In this document: piece after piece, positions 45,440 through 57,135 of the stretch
How positions within the stretch are numbered: the first letter of the stretch is position 1
How the letters are laid out: each line of letters opens with the position of its first letter
Source of the DNA: Alligator mississippiensis
Taxonomy: Eukaryota > Chordata > Crocodylia > Alligatoridae
Assembly (NCBI RefSeq): GCF_030867095.1
Contig: NC_081824.1
Location: 149,139,433-149,203,432, forward strand
Length of the DNA: 64,000 nucleotides
Reading direction: 5' to 3'
The notes under the pieces: generated by a model
What the model saw: only the letters and a program-made list of their open reading frames with translations
Told to the model about the DNA's origin: nothing
The model's database searches: none
Translations under genes and position numbers: made by a program

Positions 45440-47345
45440 TGAGAGCATAGGCGGCAGGGGGAAGGATGCGGGGGCTACTGGGGCTCAGCCCCCCGCAATG
45501 CAGGCTGGCAGGTATGGCTGCAGGACAGCCCAGCCACAAGCTGCTGCAGCAGGGGTGGGGCACGCACATTCAGATACACTGTGCAGCCAGGATTGCAGCC
45601 CCGTTGTGTGGCTGCCCAGCAAGGCAGATGTTTCAATCTGCTTTATTTGTGACTGGGCTTAGTGGGGGCCAGATCAAAACCCCCACCGTGCAGGAGGGAG
45701 TGGAGCAGGAGTGAATCATTCACACCTGCCCCTGCCCCACTTCCTCCTACACTGTGGGGATTGTCCCACAACCTAGCCCAGCCAGGGCCCCATTTACCAT
45801 GAATGGGGCCCTGGCCAGGCCGGGTCGTGGGACAATCAGAGCCTGGTGGCTTGTCTAAGGGCACAGGGGGGGCTCCTGCCACTGCACGCACCCCAGAAGG
45901 GCATGGGGGGGTGTGCCCTGGATCTGCAAGCAGGGTGAGGCTGGACTCTGCTCTGCCTCTGCATCTTACCATCACTGCTTCGAGAGCGGCGTGTTTCCAA
46001 TGCCATGTGCCTCCCACTGATGGCAACCTGTCCTTGCCCTGTGTGCAGATCTGGGGCACATGCCCCCCATGCCTTCCTGGGGGGTGTGTGCAGCAGCAGG
46101 AGCCTCCACCCACTCCCTGGACCATGAACGGCGTGTGCCCCCAGCAGCTGGGGAGGCATGGCAGCAGCAGCAGGAGTGGCAGGAGTGCAGCAGCGGTAAG
46201 TGGGGGAGCTCCTGGAGATGCCACCGGCACTGTCGGCGGTGGTGGGGAGGGGGGTAGCGAGCACCAACCAAGGGTTGGCGACCACCTGCAGCTGCAACTG
46301 GCAACAGCAGCGGTGGCCAGCAGGGATCACGGACCGCCTGCAGACACCGCTAATAAGAGTTGGTGGTGGGGTGGTGAGTGACGACCACCTGCAGGTGTTG
46401 CCGACAGTGTCAGCAGTTCCTTTTTCTAGGGGGTGCACCACCATGCTTGGGGTGCACGTGCCCCCACACGCACCCCCTATGCATTGCCCCTGCCCTGGAC
46501 GAGCCACTCACAGCTCCATCCCACACCCCGCCCTGGCTGCGCAGGGGCTGCCTTGGCCCCAGACCACTCCCCCCCCCCCTCACTGCTCTGGGGGTGGGGA
46601 GGGGGGGCAGATTGAGACCCCAGCAGTGAGGGAGGGAGTGGGGCACAGGCAGGAGCAGCGTCTGGGGTGACTGCAGTCCTGGCTGGGCTGGACGGTGGAA
46701 CAAGCAGAGGCCCAGGAGGCATGTGCCCCCCAAGTCTGTGCACAGAGTAGAGGTGGTTGCTGCTGCATGTTGCGCTTTGCTTCATGCTGCAGCTGCCCCA
46801 GGAGTGACTGCCTCTGCTGGGCTGCACTGTGACCCCTGCCCCCCAGTGGCAGGATGCACATGGCATCACATGGCTCTCAGGGCAGCAGGGCTCAAAGCCC
46901 AGTGCGCAGTGGCAGCTGCCTCCACCCCATGCACAGATCAGGGGGGCATGTGCCTCCCAGGCCTCTGCTTATGATACTACCTGGCCTGGCCATGGCCCCA
47001 CTCACCCCAGCTCCTGCTCCTGCCTGTCCCCTGCTCCCTTCCTCACCACTGAGGACCCATGATCTGCCCTCCCCCTACAGCAGCGAGGGAGGGAATGGGG
47101 TTGGGGCAAGGCATGGGATGGAACCATGAATGGCTCATCCAGGAGGCACCTGGGGCAGGGGGTGGTGGCTCCCACTGCTGCATTCACCCCAGTAGGGCAT
47201 AGGGGGGACACATGCCCCAGATCTGTGTGTAGGGTGAGGATAAGCTGCCCATGGCCCTTTCCCCCCTCCCTGCATCCCTTCCTCCACAGACTAACCTCCT
47301 GGGGCGGAGGTGCATGTGTGAAAGCTCAGCCCCCCCCCCCAAAAT
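45440..47345. repeat. GC-rich mosaic repeat block (1.9 kb) with inverted internal modules
   Basis: The base composition changes abruptly at both ends. A module of about 40-75 bp centred on CAGATCTGGGGCACATGCCCC occurs at 46037-46068 and 46926-46962 on one strand and at 45905-45940, 46711-46750 and 47200-47239 on the other. A second block (GACGAGCCACTCACAGCTCC at 46495) recurs inverted near 47115. This is typical of a non-autonomous transposon or a rearranged cluster of several. The ends are uncertain. The long open frames here are products of composition and symmetry, not genes. Confidence 0.6.
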
Positions 47346-47689
47346 AATTTTCTCTCTCTTTGCATATGCCTGAGGGAGGGCCCTGTGCTCCACAAGAAGA
47401 GGCCATAGGCAGCCACAAACTTTCCCCTTTTCCCTGCCAGCATCATGTTCTTTGTGCAGGTGTTAGGATACAGCCTTTAATAACATCATTGAAAACTATG
47501 TTTTCCACAGGAACCAAGCTTCATTCAGTGCAGAAGATGAACCTGCTCTTGACATGAGTCATGGAAGAGGATGGCTGTCTGTAGGACCCATTTATTGCTT
47601 ATTGCAGGGGTGTGTGTGTGTGGGGGGGGGGGTGAATGAGGCAGGGCTTTTCAGGAAGAGATGGTCTCATTGTTAAAGCAGCATTGGAG

Positions 47690-48090
47690 AAATGGATCCT
47701 GTCCCTGCTGCCGCCACAGTGCAGCCATGTGATGCTGGATGAGTCACGTAAACCAGACTTGTCACAAGTACATTTTTCATTATTTGGGTGCTGGAAGATA
47801 GCGAAAACCAGGATCTCAAACAACCGCATCTGAAATCCATTGGAGCTGCTCTTAAAACCATATGCCAGGGGCTCTGGGAAAAAAAGATCAGGAGCCGACT
47901 GCAAGACACTGGGCACCCAAAATCAGGGAGTCCTGATTTTTAAAATGTTGGCTTTAATCTTCCTCTGTATCACCATCCCAGCTGTAAAAATCAAGATAAT
48001 AATACCATCACATCTCACAGGGATGTTGTGAAGATGGATTCACTACTGGTTGTGAAGTGCTTAGATACTGCAGCAATAGTACCATGGAAA
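47690..48090 (+). mobile_element. MIR SINE split by an insertion
   Basis: The left part (GATGCTGGATGAGTCACGTA) and right part (TAATCTTCCTCTGTATCACC, ACAGGGATGTTGTGAAGATG, AAGTGCTTAGATACTGC) follow MIR. About 170 bp between them (near 47770-47953) does not belong to MIR. It starts with TTTGGGTGCTGG and holds GGGCACCCAAAATC, an inverted relative, toward its other end. Confidence 0.55.
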
Positions 48091-48596
48091 CATGAGCCAG
48101 AGGAAATGACTAATTTTGTGTTTGGTGCAGGGTTTGGATGATGTGCAATAAAGAAAACCTGGGGCCACGCCTGGAGTGAGGGGAGTAGACAGAAACACTG
48201 GATAATTGTTCACCAAATAACACTGAGGCGATGTGGAAAAAAATAGCCTGTGAACAAGTAATTAAATTCTGTAGCAAAGGGATGGTGCATAAGGGAACCA
48301 AAATTAAAAGGTGTCCAGGCAACCTGAATTAGGGCATTTCTTAACTTTTGAAGTGCTTGGCTTTGCAACCAGAATATTCTTTTAAGGCCTTTATTTACCA
48401 GTAACATGATATTTTAAAATAAGACTGCCCTACTTGGTTCTTACAATGGATTTTTAATAGATGTAAGCAAAGTCAAATGAAAGTGTTCTTAGTTCAAATA
48501 ACTCAGAGAAAATAGAAGTCTCATCATAGCAGCACAGCTATTGGAAGCCAGTCAGTTCAAGGGTAGGATTTAACTCTGAAATTACTGTGCAGTATG

Positions 48597-48930
48597 AGCA
48601 TGCATCTACATATTCATGCCTGTACTGAACAGTAAATATGGTGACTTATACCAACTTGAGCATAAATTTGGTACCTGCATGATGCAGGTATCAACTTTAT
48701 GCCTAATTAGTTACTGTTCACTAACACACGTGTAGATGGCTTACTGCTCAGTAACATGGTGTGCATGGACTGACTTAGGACTAACTTTAGTTCCAAGTGG
48801 GACCACACACAGAGTTAGTGTGCTTTAATGCCTGCATGTGTAAGTGCCGACCTGTTCCCACTTACTGTGCAGTAACGTACTACACAACAAATTTAAGTCA
48901 GCATAAATGCACATATAGACATGCCCCAAA
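48597..48930. mobile_element. MITE, ATCTACATG family, possibly two copies fused
   Basis: It opens with GCATGCATCTACATATTCAT and closes with CACATATAGACATGCCCC. An internal CACACGTGTAGATGGC at about 48727 looks like another terminus. Interior motifs TTACTGTGCAGTAA are as in the 50141 copy. Confidence 0.6.
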
Positions 48931-49161
48931 CTGAGTATCTTACAGCACAAACAGGAATAGCTTATGCTGCATACTTAAGTAGAGAAACAGAATAGGTTTC
49001 TCATTTGAGTCCCTGAGAACTGAGAGCAGGGAATGTGTTTATAAAATCTGGCAAAATGTTTTTATGAGCCCAAATATGGTCCTAGGAGTCTAATATAAGG
49101 CACCCAAGATTTTAAACTTAAGCTGTGAAGACCTGATGTTGCACATGATGCAGTTTGTTAC

Positions 49162-50078
49162 TGTCACAGCGCAGGGTCCTGTGGGATGACTGATCTCCCC
49201 AAGGCCCCCTCCCCATGCTAAGTTGGCCCAAAGGGCACCCTCACTTCTCACCCACCACATCTTTGATGGAGAAAAATTATACGGGAGGTTGCTTTACATC
49301 CTCTTGGACACGGTTTGTTGTAATGCCTGACCCCATGGACTCTTGGACCCCTTGTGGGTCCTGATCTGCAATAGGTGTTTCAGGGGCAACCTAGCCTTAC
49401 GGGCTATGCGTGGCTCCAGCCACCCCTATACCACACCCCAAGCCTCACAGGTGAAATAGATGTTGCTCTGTCTAGGCCCTGTTATAATTTGCCCCCTCCC
49501 CCCTTCTGGGGCTCTCCACACCTACACTGGGGCTTCTCATCCACACCCCTCTGGGGCCTCTCAACTGCCCCCTTTCTGGGGCTGGGGTCAGTGCACCCCA
49601 ATTGCTGCACCCTCACTGGCACTGGGGTCCCCACACTGCAGTGGGTCCCCTATGAGGCCTCTTCCAACCCCTAATAGCCTCACCCAAACCACCAATGACA
49701 AACAGCAACACAAACCCCCTCAGCTATAACAAACTGAAGCCTCCCAGCTATAACCACGTTACTCAAAACACCCCATGGATGCGCCATCCTTTAGCCAGCT
49801 CAGACTGTACCTGCGCTCAGGCCTCGCCTCTCAGCTTTGCTCAGGGAGAGCTCCTTCCTCCCTGGCTACTAGCAGAAAACTGCCTCTAGCCTCTGCCCCT
49901 AGGGTTTATAAGGGAGCCAGGCCCTGCCCCTTTCAGTCAGCTGACCGCTGGCAGGTGTGGGTCGCTTGCTAGCTCCAGCTGCCCTGGAACCAACAGCTGG
50001 GCTCCTTATTCACTGCTAGGGCTCCTTCTCTAGCAGTTTCCCATCTTTAGGAGCAGGGCACCTCAGTGCTCTGCGACA
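49162..50078 (+). mobile_element. Solo LTR of an endogenous retrovirus (917 bp), TSD GTTAC
   Basis: It starts TGTCACAG and ends CTGCGACA, imperfect inverted ends of retroviral type. GTTAC flanks it on both sides (49157-49161 and 50079-50083). A TATA-like TTTATAAG lies near 49909, about 170 bp before the end, which orients it + with a short R-U5. No internal retroviral genes adjoin it, so it is a solo LTR left by recombination. No coding capacity. Confidence 0.75.
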
Positions 50079-50140
50079 GTTACATTTATGCTTACCTGTA
50101 CTTTTGGGCAAAAATTGTACTGTAGATTTAATGCCTATTG

Positions 50141-50393
50141 GGGGCATCTACACGTTCATTAATGCACTATAGTTACTGCACATTAAGTTTAGCACCTGGT
50201 TAACCACGTACTAAGTCAACACACAGTAACACGCTACTGTGCAGTAGCACCAGTGCACGGCTTTTTAGTGATGCTTACTGTGCAGTAGCCCAATATTACT
50301 GTGCAGTAGCATATTAGCACGGTTTTTGCCCAGCACACTATTGTACAGTATTATTAGGCTACTGCGCAGTTAGTGTCTTGTGTAGACATGCTC
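50141..50393. mobile_element. MITE, ATCTACATG family (253 bp)
   Basis: The termini GGGGCATCTACACG and TGTGTAGACATGCTC are inverted repeats. The interior repeats CTACTGTGCAGTAG and AATGCACTATAGTTAC. It lies 63 bp beyond the solo LTR ending at 50078. Confidence 0.7.
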
Positions 50394-50419
50394 AACATGT
50401 ACAAGAAAGAGCTTTCTGA

Positions 50420-50660
50420 TGGTTAAACGATAGTCCTGGGAATCAAGATTTGCTCCCTTCCCTGGCTGACATTTGTTTGCTATGTGACTTTTGGCATGTT
50501 ATTTATTCCCAAGTAGGATTACTCTGGGACCGTAGGAATTGTGAGTTTTAATTCACATCTGTAAAGTACTTTTGATTTTCATATGAAACTTTTTTACACC
50601 TTTCTTATGCTGTGAGCTCCTTGGGGCTGGAGCTCCATTTTTGGTCTCTCTTTTGTGCAG
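50420..50660 (+). mobile_element. MIR SINE
   Basis: CTATGTGACTTTTGGCATGT, AATTCACATCTGTAAAGTAC and TGTGAGCTCCTTGGGGCTGG follow MIR with its LINE2-like tail. Confidence 0.65.
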
Positions 50661-51854
50661 GGCTTGGGATGCATTCAGCTCTCTGTTAACTACTACATTT
50701 ACTGATAAGTACTGCATGAGGCCTGATGTGCTCTCTCACTGCAAGAGCAACATCATCCCTGAGTGCCAAGCAGTTCAGCAACAGTGTTCATGTCAGGAAG
50801 ACAGAGTACCTCATCAGTCACACCTGCAGTAATCCCTCAGATAACAAACTCCACCCTACTTTAGAAACTGAGCTTCTTGATTGGCTCCCAGGGGTGCTGC
50901 CTATCCAATTTATACCAGTTAGGGCCATAAGTTTCCAGGCCACTCAACAGTTCTGACTTAGTCTGTTGTGGCAAGCTTTCTGATTCTCAAATTCTCTGGT
51001 TTCTGACCCTGATTTTTGGATTTTCTTCAGACTTTGTCTTTGGATTTCCCCTACAGATCTGTGTTCTGGTTCTGGACCCCTGGCTTGCTCTGTGTTTGGA
51101 CTTCTACCTGTGGGTTCCCCCCTGGACTTGGTAGCTCAGCCTCTGACATCAACTTGTGTTATAGATGCTGCTCCAGTTTCCCCCTCCAAATCTGGTAGTT
51201 AGCCCTTGGACCTTCATTCCTCCCTCAGAGAAACAATTCCTGTACTAGACTGCTCGCAACCTGTTCCCTGAACAGTTCATGCCTACAGGATCATCAATCC
51301 TAGATTATCAGTGTGGAATTTTGTTAGTCTCCACAGCTGGCAGATAGTGTCAGGCAAAGGAAGGAATGATGAGAACTCTTTCCTGCCATCTCTTCTGTGG
51401 GTAGATTGGTCGAAGGGTCCCAGATGGCATGTCTCCAGACTAACATACTTATCTAATCACTTTTCCCTCCTTTGCTTGTGCTAACCTCAGCAGTCCAGGT
51501 CAGCAGATTGGCAAATGCTTAATTTCAGGAAAGGCTACCTTGTATCCTCTCTTGTTTCAGAAGGCAAACTTCTTATTCTGTCCCCATTCACATAGGATGG
51601 ATAATATATCCTCTTTTAAAATACAGAACAGAAATATCCTTTCAAAGATTTTGGCTTTTCCTACATTGCTATTTACAGTTTTACCATCTGTGTCTAGCAA
51701 TGATTATGTATGTGACCCAGTTTTTGGTTGTTTTTTTTGTTCCTAACATGCTTAGAAATGATTGCTTATTGTCTTTATCATCATGTCTCATCACCTTTTT
51801 GCCAGGAGTGGCTTCTCACTCCCTATAACTCTTTTTCCATGTCTGTGGAACTAG
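50661..51854. other. Intergenic, nothing recognised
   Basis: Pyrimidine-rich in part, no domain in any frame. Confidence 0.5.
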
Positions 51855-52709
51855 AGTCCTGCAGCCCAGTGCTGCAGCCAGGAACCACGTGGTGCCAGAG
51901 CAGCAGCAGGCAGGTAAGCAGGGAAATGGGTGTGGAAGGCAGGGGGAAGGGGCAGCGAGCGGGCATGTGGAGCATGGCAACAGCTGGGCAGAAGTGTACA
52001 GCCTGCACCAGTGCACTGGTAGGGTGCAGGGTGGCAGGGCCTCTATAGAGTTGGGCTGAGCTGCACCAGCAGAGGGGGGAGCCAGCCCAGCTCCAGAGCC
52101 CCTGCAAGCCCAGACCTTGTGTTCCTGCTGCCCTGTCCTGGGCCCCCACCATCACTGGTCCCGCCGCGCTGGCAAGAGCCCTGCGTTCCTGCCCAGCTGT
52201 TGCTGTGCTCCCATGCGCTGCCCCTTCCCATTGCCTTCTGCAGCCATTTCCACACTCCCCACCCTCAACTGTCTGCCAGCTGGCAGGCTGGCTGCTCCAG
52301 CACCACGTGCAGTGCTGGGACCACAGGACCCAGGCTGGCCCAGACCTGAGGACTGGGATGACTGTCTGCAGTCCTCCCCTGCTTTCTTCCCCCCCCCCCC
52401 CCGCCTACTTCTTATCTGAATTACCCTCCAGCGAAGGGAGGCAGAAACAGCCCCAAGGTCCTATGCCAAAGGCTTCTGGCTTTGGGGGGGAGGGGGGGGA
52501 GCCAGGCTGGCCTTGCTGCTGTGGCTGCTTCTGCTTAGTTCTGCCACTGGCTCCCACTGGGTCCTACTGCTACTGGGTCCTGTCATCTTTGACAGGCAGC
52601 CAGGGGCAGATAAATATTAATTTTCTAAAGTTTTTAGGGGCCCTGTGGACTGGACAGAATGGCCTGGTAGGCTGCATCTGGCCTGCAGGCTGTATTTTGC
52701 CTGCCTCTG
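51855..52709 (-). mobile_element. hAT-related element, minus orientation, with internal palindrome
   Basis: The right end (TTTTGCCTGCCTCTG at 52709) and the preceding 120 bp match the 5' part of the MITE at 63141 in reverse. The interior is GC-rich. Segments around 51860-51980 and 52195-52310 are inverted copies of each other (ACCACGTG and GCAGTGCTGGG blocks in opposite orientation). The left boundary is uncertain because no matching terminus was found. Confidence 0.55.
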
Positions 52710-52740
52710 GTCTATTGCTCAACTGAGAGAGAGAGAGAGG

Positions 52741-54489
52741 CTTTTGTAGCATGTAGAATGCCTAAATATACTTATGATCTCTTCCAAATGCCTATAGTTG
52801 CTGAATGATAGAATGAGGATTATTGGTGCGTAAGTAGCTGTAAAGCAGGCTCCTTACCCTTGCTTAATAACATCATAGATCTGTTTGTTTAAAGTAATTT
52901 TGTATGAGGGCTCTTCCATTCTCATATTCTAACATATATTTTGGTCAGAGGGAGAAACATCAAAAAAGAACCCCAGAAAATCCAGTTGGACATCAATGCA
53001 TGGGATAATCCATATGGGAACTCTAACCTAAGAATAGTACATCATAATTTATATGTATAGTGCACCCTTCATACAGAAAAATCTAAAAGAGCTATTGATA
53101 GAGGAGAGCTATAAATTATTGATCTTCTTTAAGTAGATAATAACATAAATACAGTGGAAAAGAAACAGACAAGGAACAATGACACTTTCTGCAACATAAT
53201 TTACACTGTAACTGCAGCAGCATTTCTACTCAGGCAGTGCTGAGGGAGTCAATTGGCTCATTATATTCTACCTGATCCCTTCTAAACTCTTCATTCCACA
53301 GGAGTTCATGACCGTCTCTTCTTTTTAATGGTCTTGATGTTCCACCAATCAAGCTGTCCCTCTGCAGATTGTTTTTTAACTCATTTCAATAAGCTATTGT
53401 TGTTTTTGCTTCAATCTTTAACTGAAGAACACAGCCCTGGGCCCCTAGCATATTAGTAAAGCTTCTAGCTTATTTTTAACTGGAGAAAAATATGTGTTGT
53501 TTTATATAGGATGGTGCATCTCACCATCTGTACTCCTCTTCTCAAAATCCTACAATCTGCCCATGGAAGTCTTGTACCCTTAGGATTGCGAGTGGGGGAA
53601 TCTGGAAGTGTTTTGATTCCAATAGGGGGTTAAGCTGCCAAACCAATTTTTCATTTTTTAAATTTTGCAAAGGCAGTTTTATTTTCATGGAGATATGTGA
53701 TGACCTTCCAGATGTATAGGCTCAAAATAGCAAATGGTTTTTAAAAAGCAGCACAGGCTTTCATAATCATACTTCACTTTCTGCAGCTCTTCAGCAATTT
53801 AGTGGATAAATAGGACCAAGTTGTTTAAAAAAGTGCTTTTTCACAGGCACTAAATCTCATTTTTCAGTTTATGGCCAAAGAAGTGGGCTTTGCTTAGCAA
53901 AACTATAAATACTCACATCAGAAACATCTTTATGGCATTGGACAAGAAAGAAATGCCCATGTTAAATTAAATGCAACTGGTACCAACATGCGATCAAAAT
54001 AGTAAATTATATCTTTAAATTCTTCCGTTTTCAGTAACCCAGAATAGCATTACTAGCAGAGGGAAATGATGACTTTTATACAGAAAATGGTTTTAATCAC
54101 GTTTCACTTTTGTCCTTTAAAAAAAATACTTAATACTTAAAGGAATACTGAAGACTTACTAATAATAAAACATTCTCCATTATTGGGATAATGTAATAGA
54201 TCAGGTGTGAAATGCCTGTGGTAAACTTGAAAAGAAAATGTTTCAGATTCTCATTTAAAGTCATGTTTGCAAAGTTAAGTTATATTTGGTAAATTATCAG
54301 CTTTGCTACAGTCCTTCATGTTTTGTGGCAACACTTTGCACTTCTTTATTTCCTTTCATCTGAAGCTCTCAAAACACTTCAAAGACATTCAGATATTTTT
54401 TCCAAAAGCCCTTCCACAGGAACATTCTGCCTTCATAAATTCCCACTTAGTTTCAGTTGAATTTAGCATAGCCTGTGAATAGAGATTAT
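52741..54489. other. Unique AT-rich DNA
   Basis: Long stretch with few repeats and no open frame above the background. Candidate for conserved noncoding sequence only by exclusion. Confidence 0.45.
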
Positions 54490-54690
54490 ATTATCCATCC
54501 ATCTTCCTGCTACTACATGATTATCCTTCATGGTTTGCTTCCTATTGTTTGAACCAATCTGATTTACAATGCTTCAGGCTAGGTTATTCCAAGGTTTAAT
54601 ATCATTTCACTCTCAAAAAAGCTTTCCTGGTCTATTAGACTTGATCCCTGTAGCTTTTGTGCATCAAAGTTTAAGGAGGCTCTCCTAGCA
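54490..54690 (-). mobile_element. Probable CR1 remnant, minus strand
   Basis: TTATTCCAAGGTTTAATATC and CTCTCAAAAAAGCTTTCCTG resemble the reverse CR1 3' region. Decayed and tentative. Confidence 0.4.
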
Positions 54691-54742
54691 CTACGATGAA
54701 ACTACAGCTAAGTACACTGTAGTCCTTCTGGCACTACACTGT

Positions 54743-55216
54743 GGGCACATCTACATATGCAATTATCACAGCTGAATAAACTCTGTTATTTCTTGCCAGA
54801 GTTTATCCTTAAGAGCAGCATTTATGTGTGTGCCTGGGACTGTAGCACACTGAGCTGAGGCAGCAGAGTCCCAGCTGCCAGGGAGTCAAGGGGGAGAGCC
54901 TGCCAGCCTGGAGCTGCTTCACCCCAGCTCAGTGCACTGCAGAGGGGCTGGTTGGGGCATGAGGGTGCTACAGTGTGGGGCTAGCTGGCAGGCAGCCCCT
55001 GCACTGTAGCACCCTTGTGCCCCAGCCAGCCCCGGTCATCATCTACATATGCATTGTACTAAGTAACTTCACTGTAGAATAGTACTTGCGTTGGGCAGCA
55101 CTAGCCCGCGGTGGAGTTAATTAGTTTACTCTGACCTACTAGTGCCTCACATATAGATGGTGAAGTTTTACTGGGGAGCTAATTAGTCAACTGCATTAAA
55201 ACATACATGTAGATGG
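54743..55216. mobile_element. MITE, ATCTACATG family (about 474 bp)
   Basis: The termini GGGCACATCTACATATGC and ACATACATGTAGATG are inverted repeats. The centre has an inverted pair (GGTGCTACAGTGTGGGGC and GCCCCTGCACTGTAGCACC). Outer motifs match the copies at 4925 and 12200. Confidence 0.75.
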
Positions 55217-55243
55217 AGGATGGATGCACCCTGTAGTGGTTAC

Positions 55244-57135
55244 CAGGGATCCTGGTTTTCTCTGTTTGAAAACTGGAAATTCTAAAATTGGAAATTCCAA
55301 AGCTGCATTTTTCTGCAATTAAAATGAAACCCCACTGTATATATAGGTATCAGTTGAACACAATGTTTTATTGATATATTTACCATTTTAAAGCAGTTTG
55401 GAAGCTTGCCAGTGCCTCAGTCAGTATAATATAATACATTTTAAATTCCTAGAAGTTTTGGTGTTTGATTTTGGGTTTTTTATCAGGAAATCAGAGCTCC
55501 CCCTGTCCCCTTCACTCACCAGGATGTGGGTGCAGCTGTGGCTGTCCCTCCCCTACCCCACACTGCTTTGTGGTGCTGAGCAGCACTGATGTGCCAGTGC
55601 CCTGTCTATGCCATTGCCCCTCACTCCGGAGTCACAGCCTCCCAGCCCTGCCAGTGACCCTCACTCCTGCCCCAGAGCCCCCTGGCCCTGCTCTTGCCCT
55701 TTACTTCCCACCCACAGCACCCTGGCTCTGCTGCTGCCCCTCACTCCTCACTCACAGCCCTCCCACCCCACCCCAAGTCCTGCCAGAGGGGGCCATCAGG
55801 TGCCAGGGCTATGGGGCCAGGCAGACATGATCCAAGCAGGGTGCGGGGCCCCACCCCAGGACACGAGGAAGCCGGTGGTGGATTTGGCGGTGGCGAGCGG
55901 GGGTGGTGTGAGCGACTGGATGTGAAGCTGGCGGCAGCATGGAGTTGCCACATCACTGCGCTTGGCTCTGTGGGGCCCCCAAAGCAAGGGGCCTGGGGCA
56001 GTCACCCCGATTTGCTCCCCCCCCCAAGGATGGTGCTGGGGTCCAGGACCTGGGTCTGCAGCCTTCTGCCCTCCCAGCATTGCCCAGGCCCTGGCTGTTC
56101 CCTGTGGGAGGCAGCAGCTGCTGTGGCTAGAGTGGAGAGAAGAGCCCAGCTCCCCCTCCCACACGGGCGGCATGGCTGGAGCAGTCTGTGGAGGGGGGCA
56201 GATGTTGGCTGGCAGTTCTGGCCTCGGGTCTCCCTGCCCTACTGCTCTCCCCCCGAGGGCCTCTGTGGCCCAGCAGGCAGGGTCTGGTATGGCAGGGCAG
56301 AGCAGGGGGGAGTGGGAAGGCTTGTGCCACTGCTGGGAGCCCCGCACTGCCATGGCAAAGCACCCCCTACTCACCCAGCAGCAGCAGGGGGCACTATTCA
56401 GTGCTGCCACCCTTGCTGCTGCTGGGTGGGTAGAGGACGCCTTGCCATGATGGTGTGGGGCTCCCAACAGTGGCCCAAGCCTCTCCACCTTGCTCTGCCA
56501 TGCCCCACTGGCTTCTGCCCACTGGCCCATGGAGGCCCCAGATAGAGGGCAGCAGGGAGGGGAGCCCCAAGCCTGCAGCCACCAGCCTGTAGCCACCCCA
56601 CCCTGTGCACAAATCTGGCGGGGCACATGCTCCCTACGCCACCCCCTGGAGTGCACGTAACAGCTGGGAGCCACACCCCCCAGATGAGCCACTTATGGCT
56701 ACATCCTGCTCCTTGCCTGCGCCAGTCCCAGGCCCCACACACCACCCTGGCTGAGTAGCACCCCCAACCCCAGTCCCACCCCAGCCTATCTTCCTTCCTC
56801 ACTATGGGGGCCTCAATCCCCACCTCTGCCCTGACTTACCTGCAGGGAGCTGCTCTCATGGCACCTGCCTGGCTGCCACATGCATGTGTGTGTGCACACA
56901 TGCACATGGCACCCCCTGCCTGATTGCCCTCCTCCTGCTCCCCCCAGCCCCTTGCAGCCTGGAACTCTGCCAGCCTGCATGGGGAAACCCACTGTTTCCC
57001 GCATTTTTCTCCTTTAAAGGAGAAAATCTGTGGTTTTCTCCTTAAAAGAGAAAATCTGCATTTTTTTTCCCTCAGAATAATAACATTAATGTTTTTACGC
57101 ATTTTCCTGTGGTAAATGGAAAACTTGGATCTCTG
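55244..57135. mobile_element. hAT-like element (1892 bp) with AT-rich ends and a GC-rich core
   Basis: The left end CAGGGATCCTGGTTTTC and the inverted right end CAGAGATCCAAGTTTTCC are terminal repeats. The flanks GTGGTTAC and GTGACTGC match at five of eight bases. The outer 250 bp on the left and 150 bp on the right are AT-rich; the 1.5-kb core (about 55495-57000) is GC-rich and carries large spurious open frames on both strands (for example 55796-56692 minus). Part of the core (56600-56710) is shared with the GC-rich block at 45.4-47.3 kb. No transposase motif is seen. Confidence 0.55.

Noticed and set aside
45643-46507. Long overlapping open frames (up to 223 codons) on both strands
   Set aside because: They lie in GC-rich, internally inverted repeat sequence, where stops are rare and opposite strands mirror each other. 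No domain, Kozak or splice context.
55694-56692. Open frames of 283 and 298 codons on opposite strands
   Set aside because: Compositional, inside the GC-rich core of a hAT-like element; low-complexity protein with no family motif.
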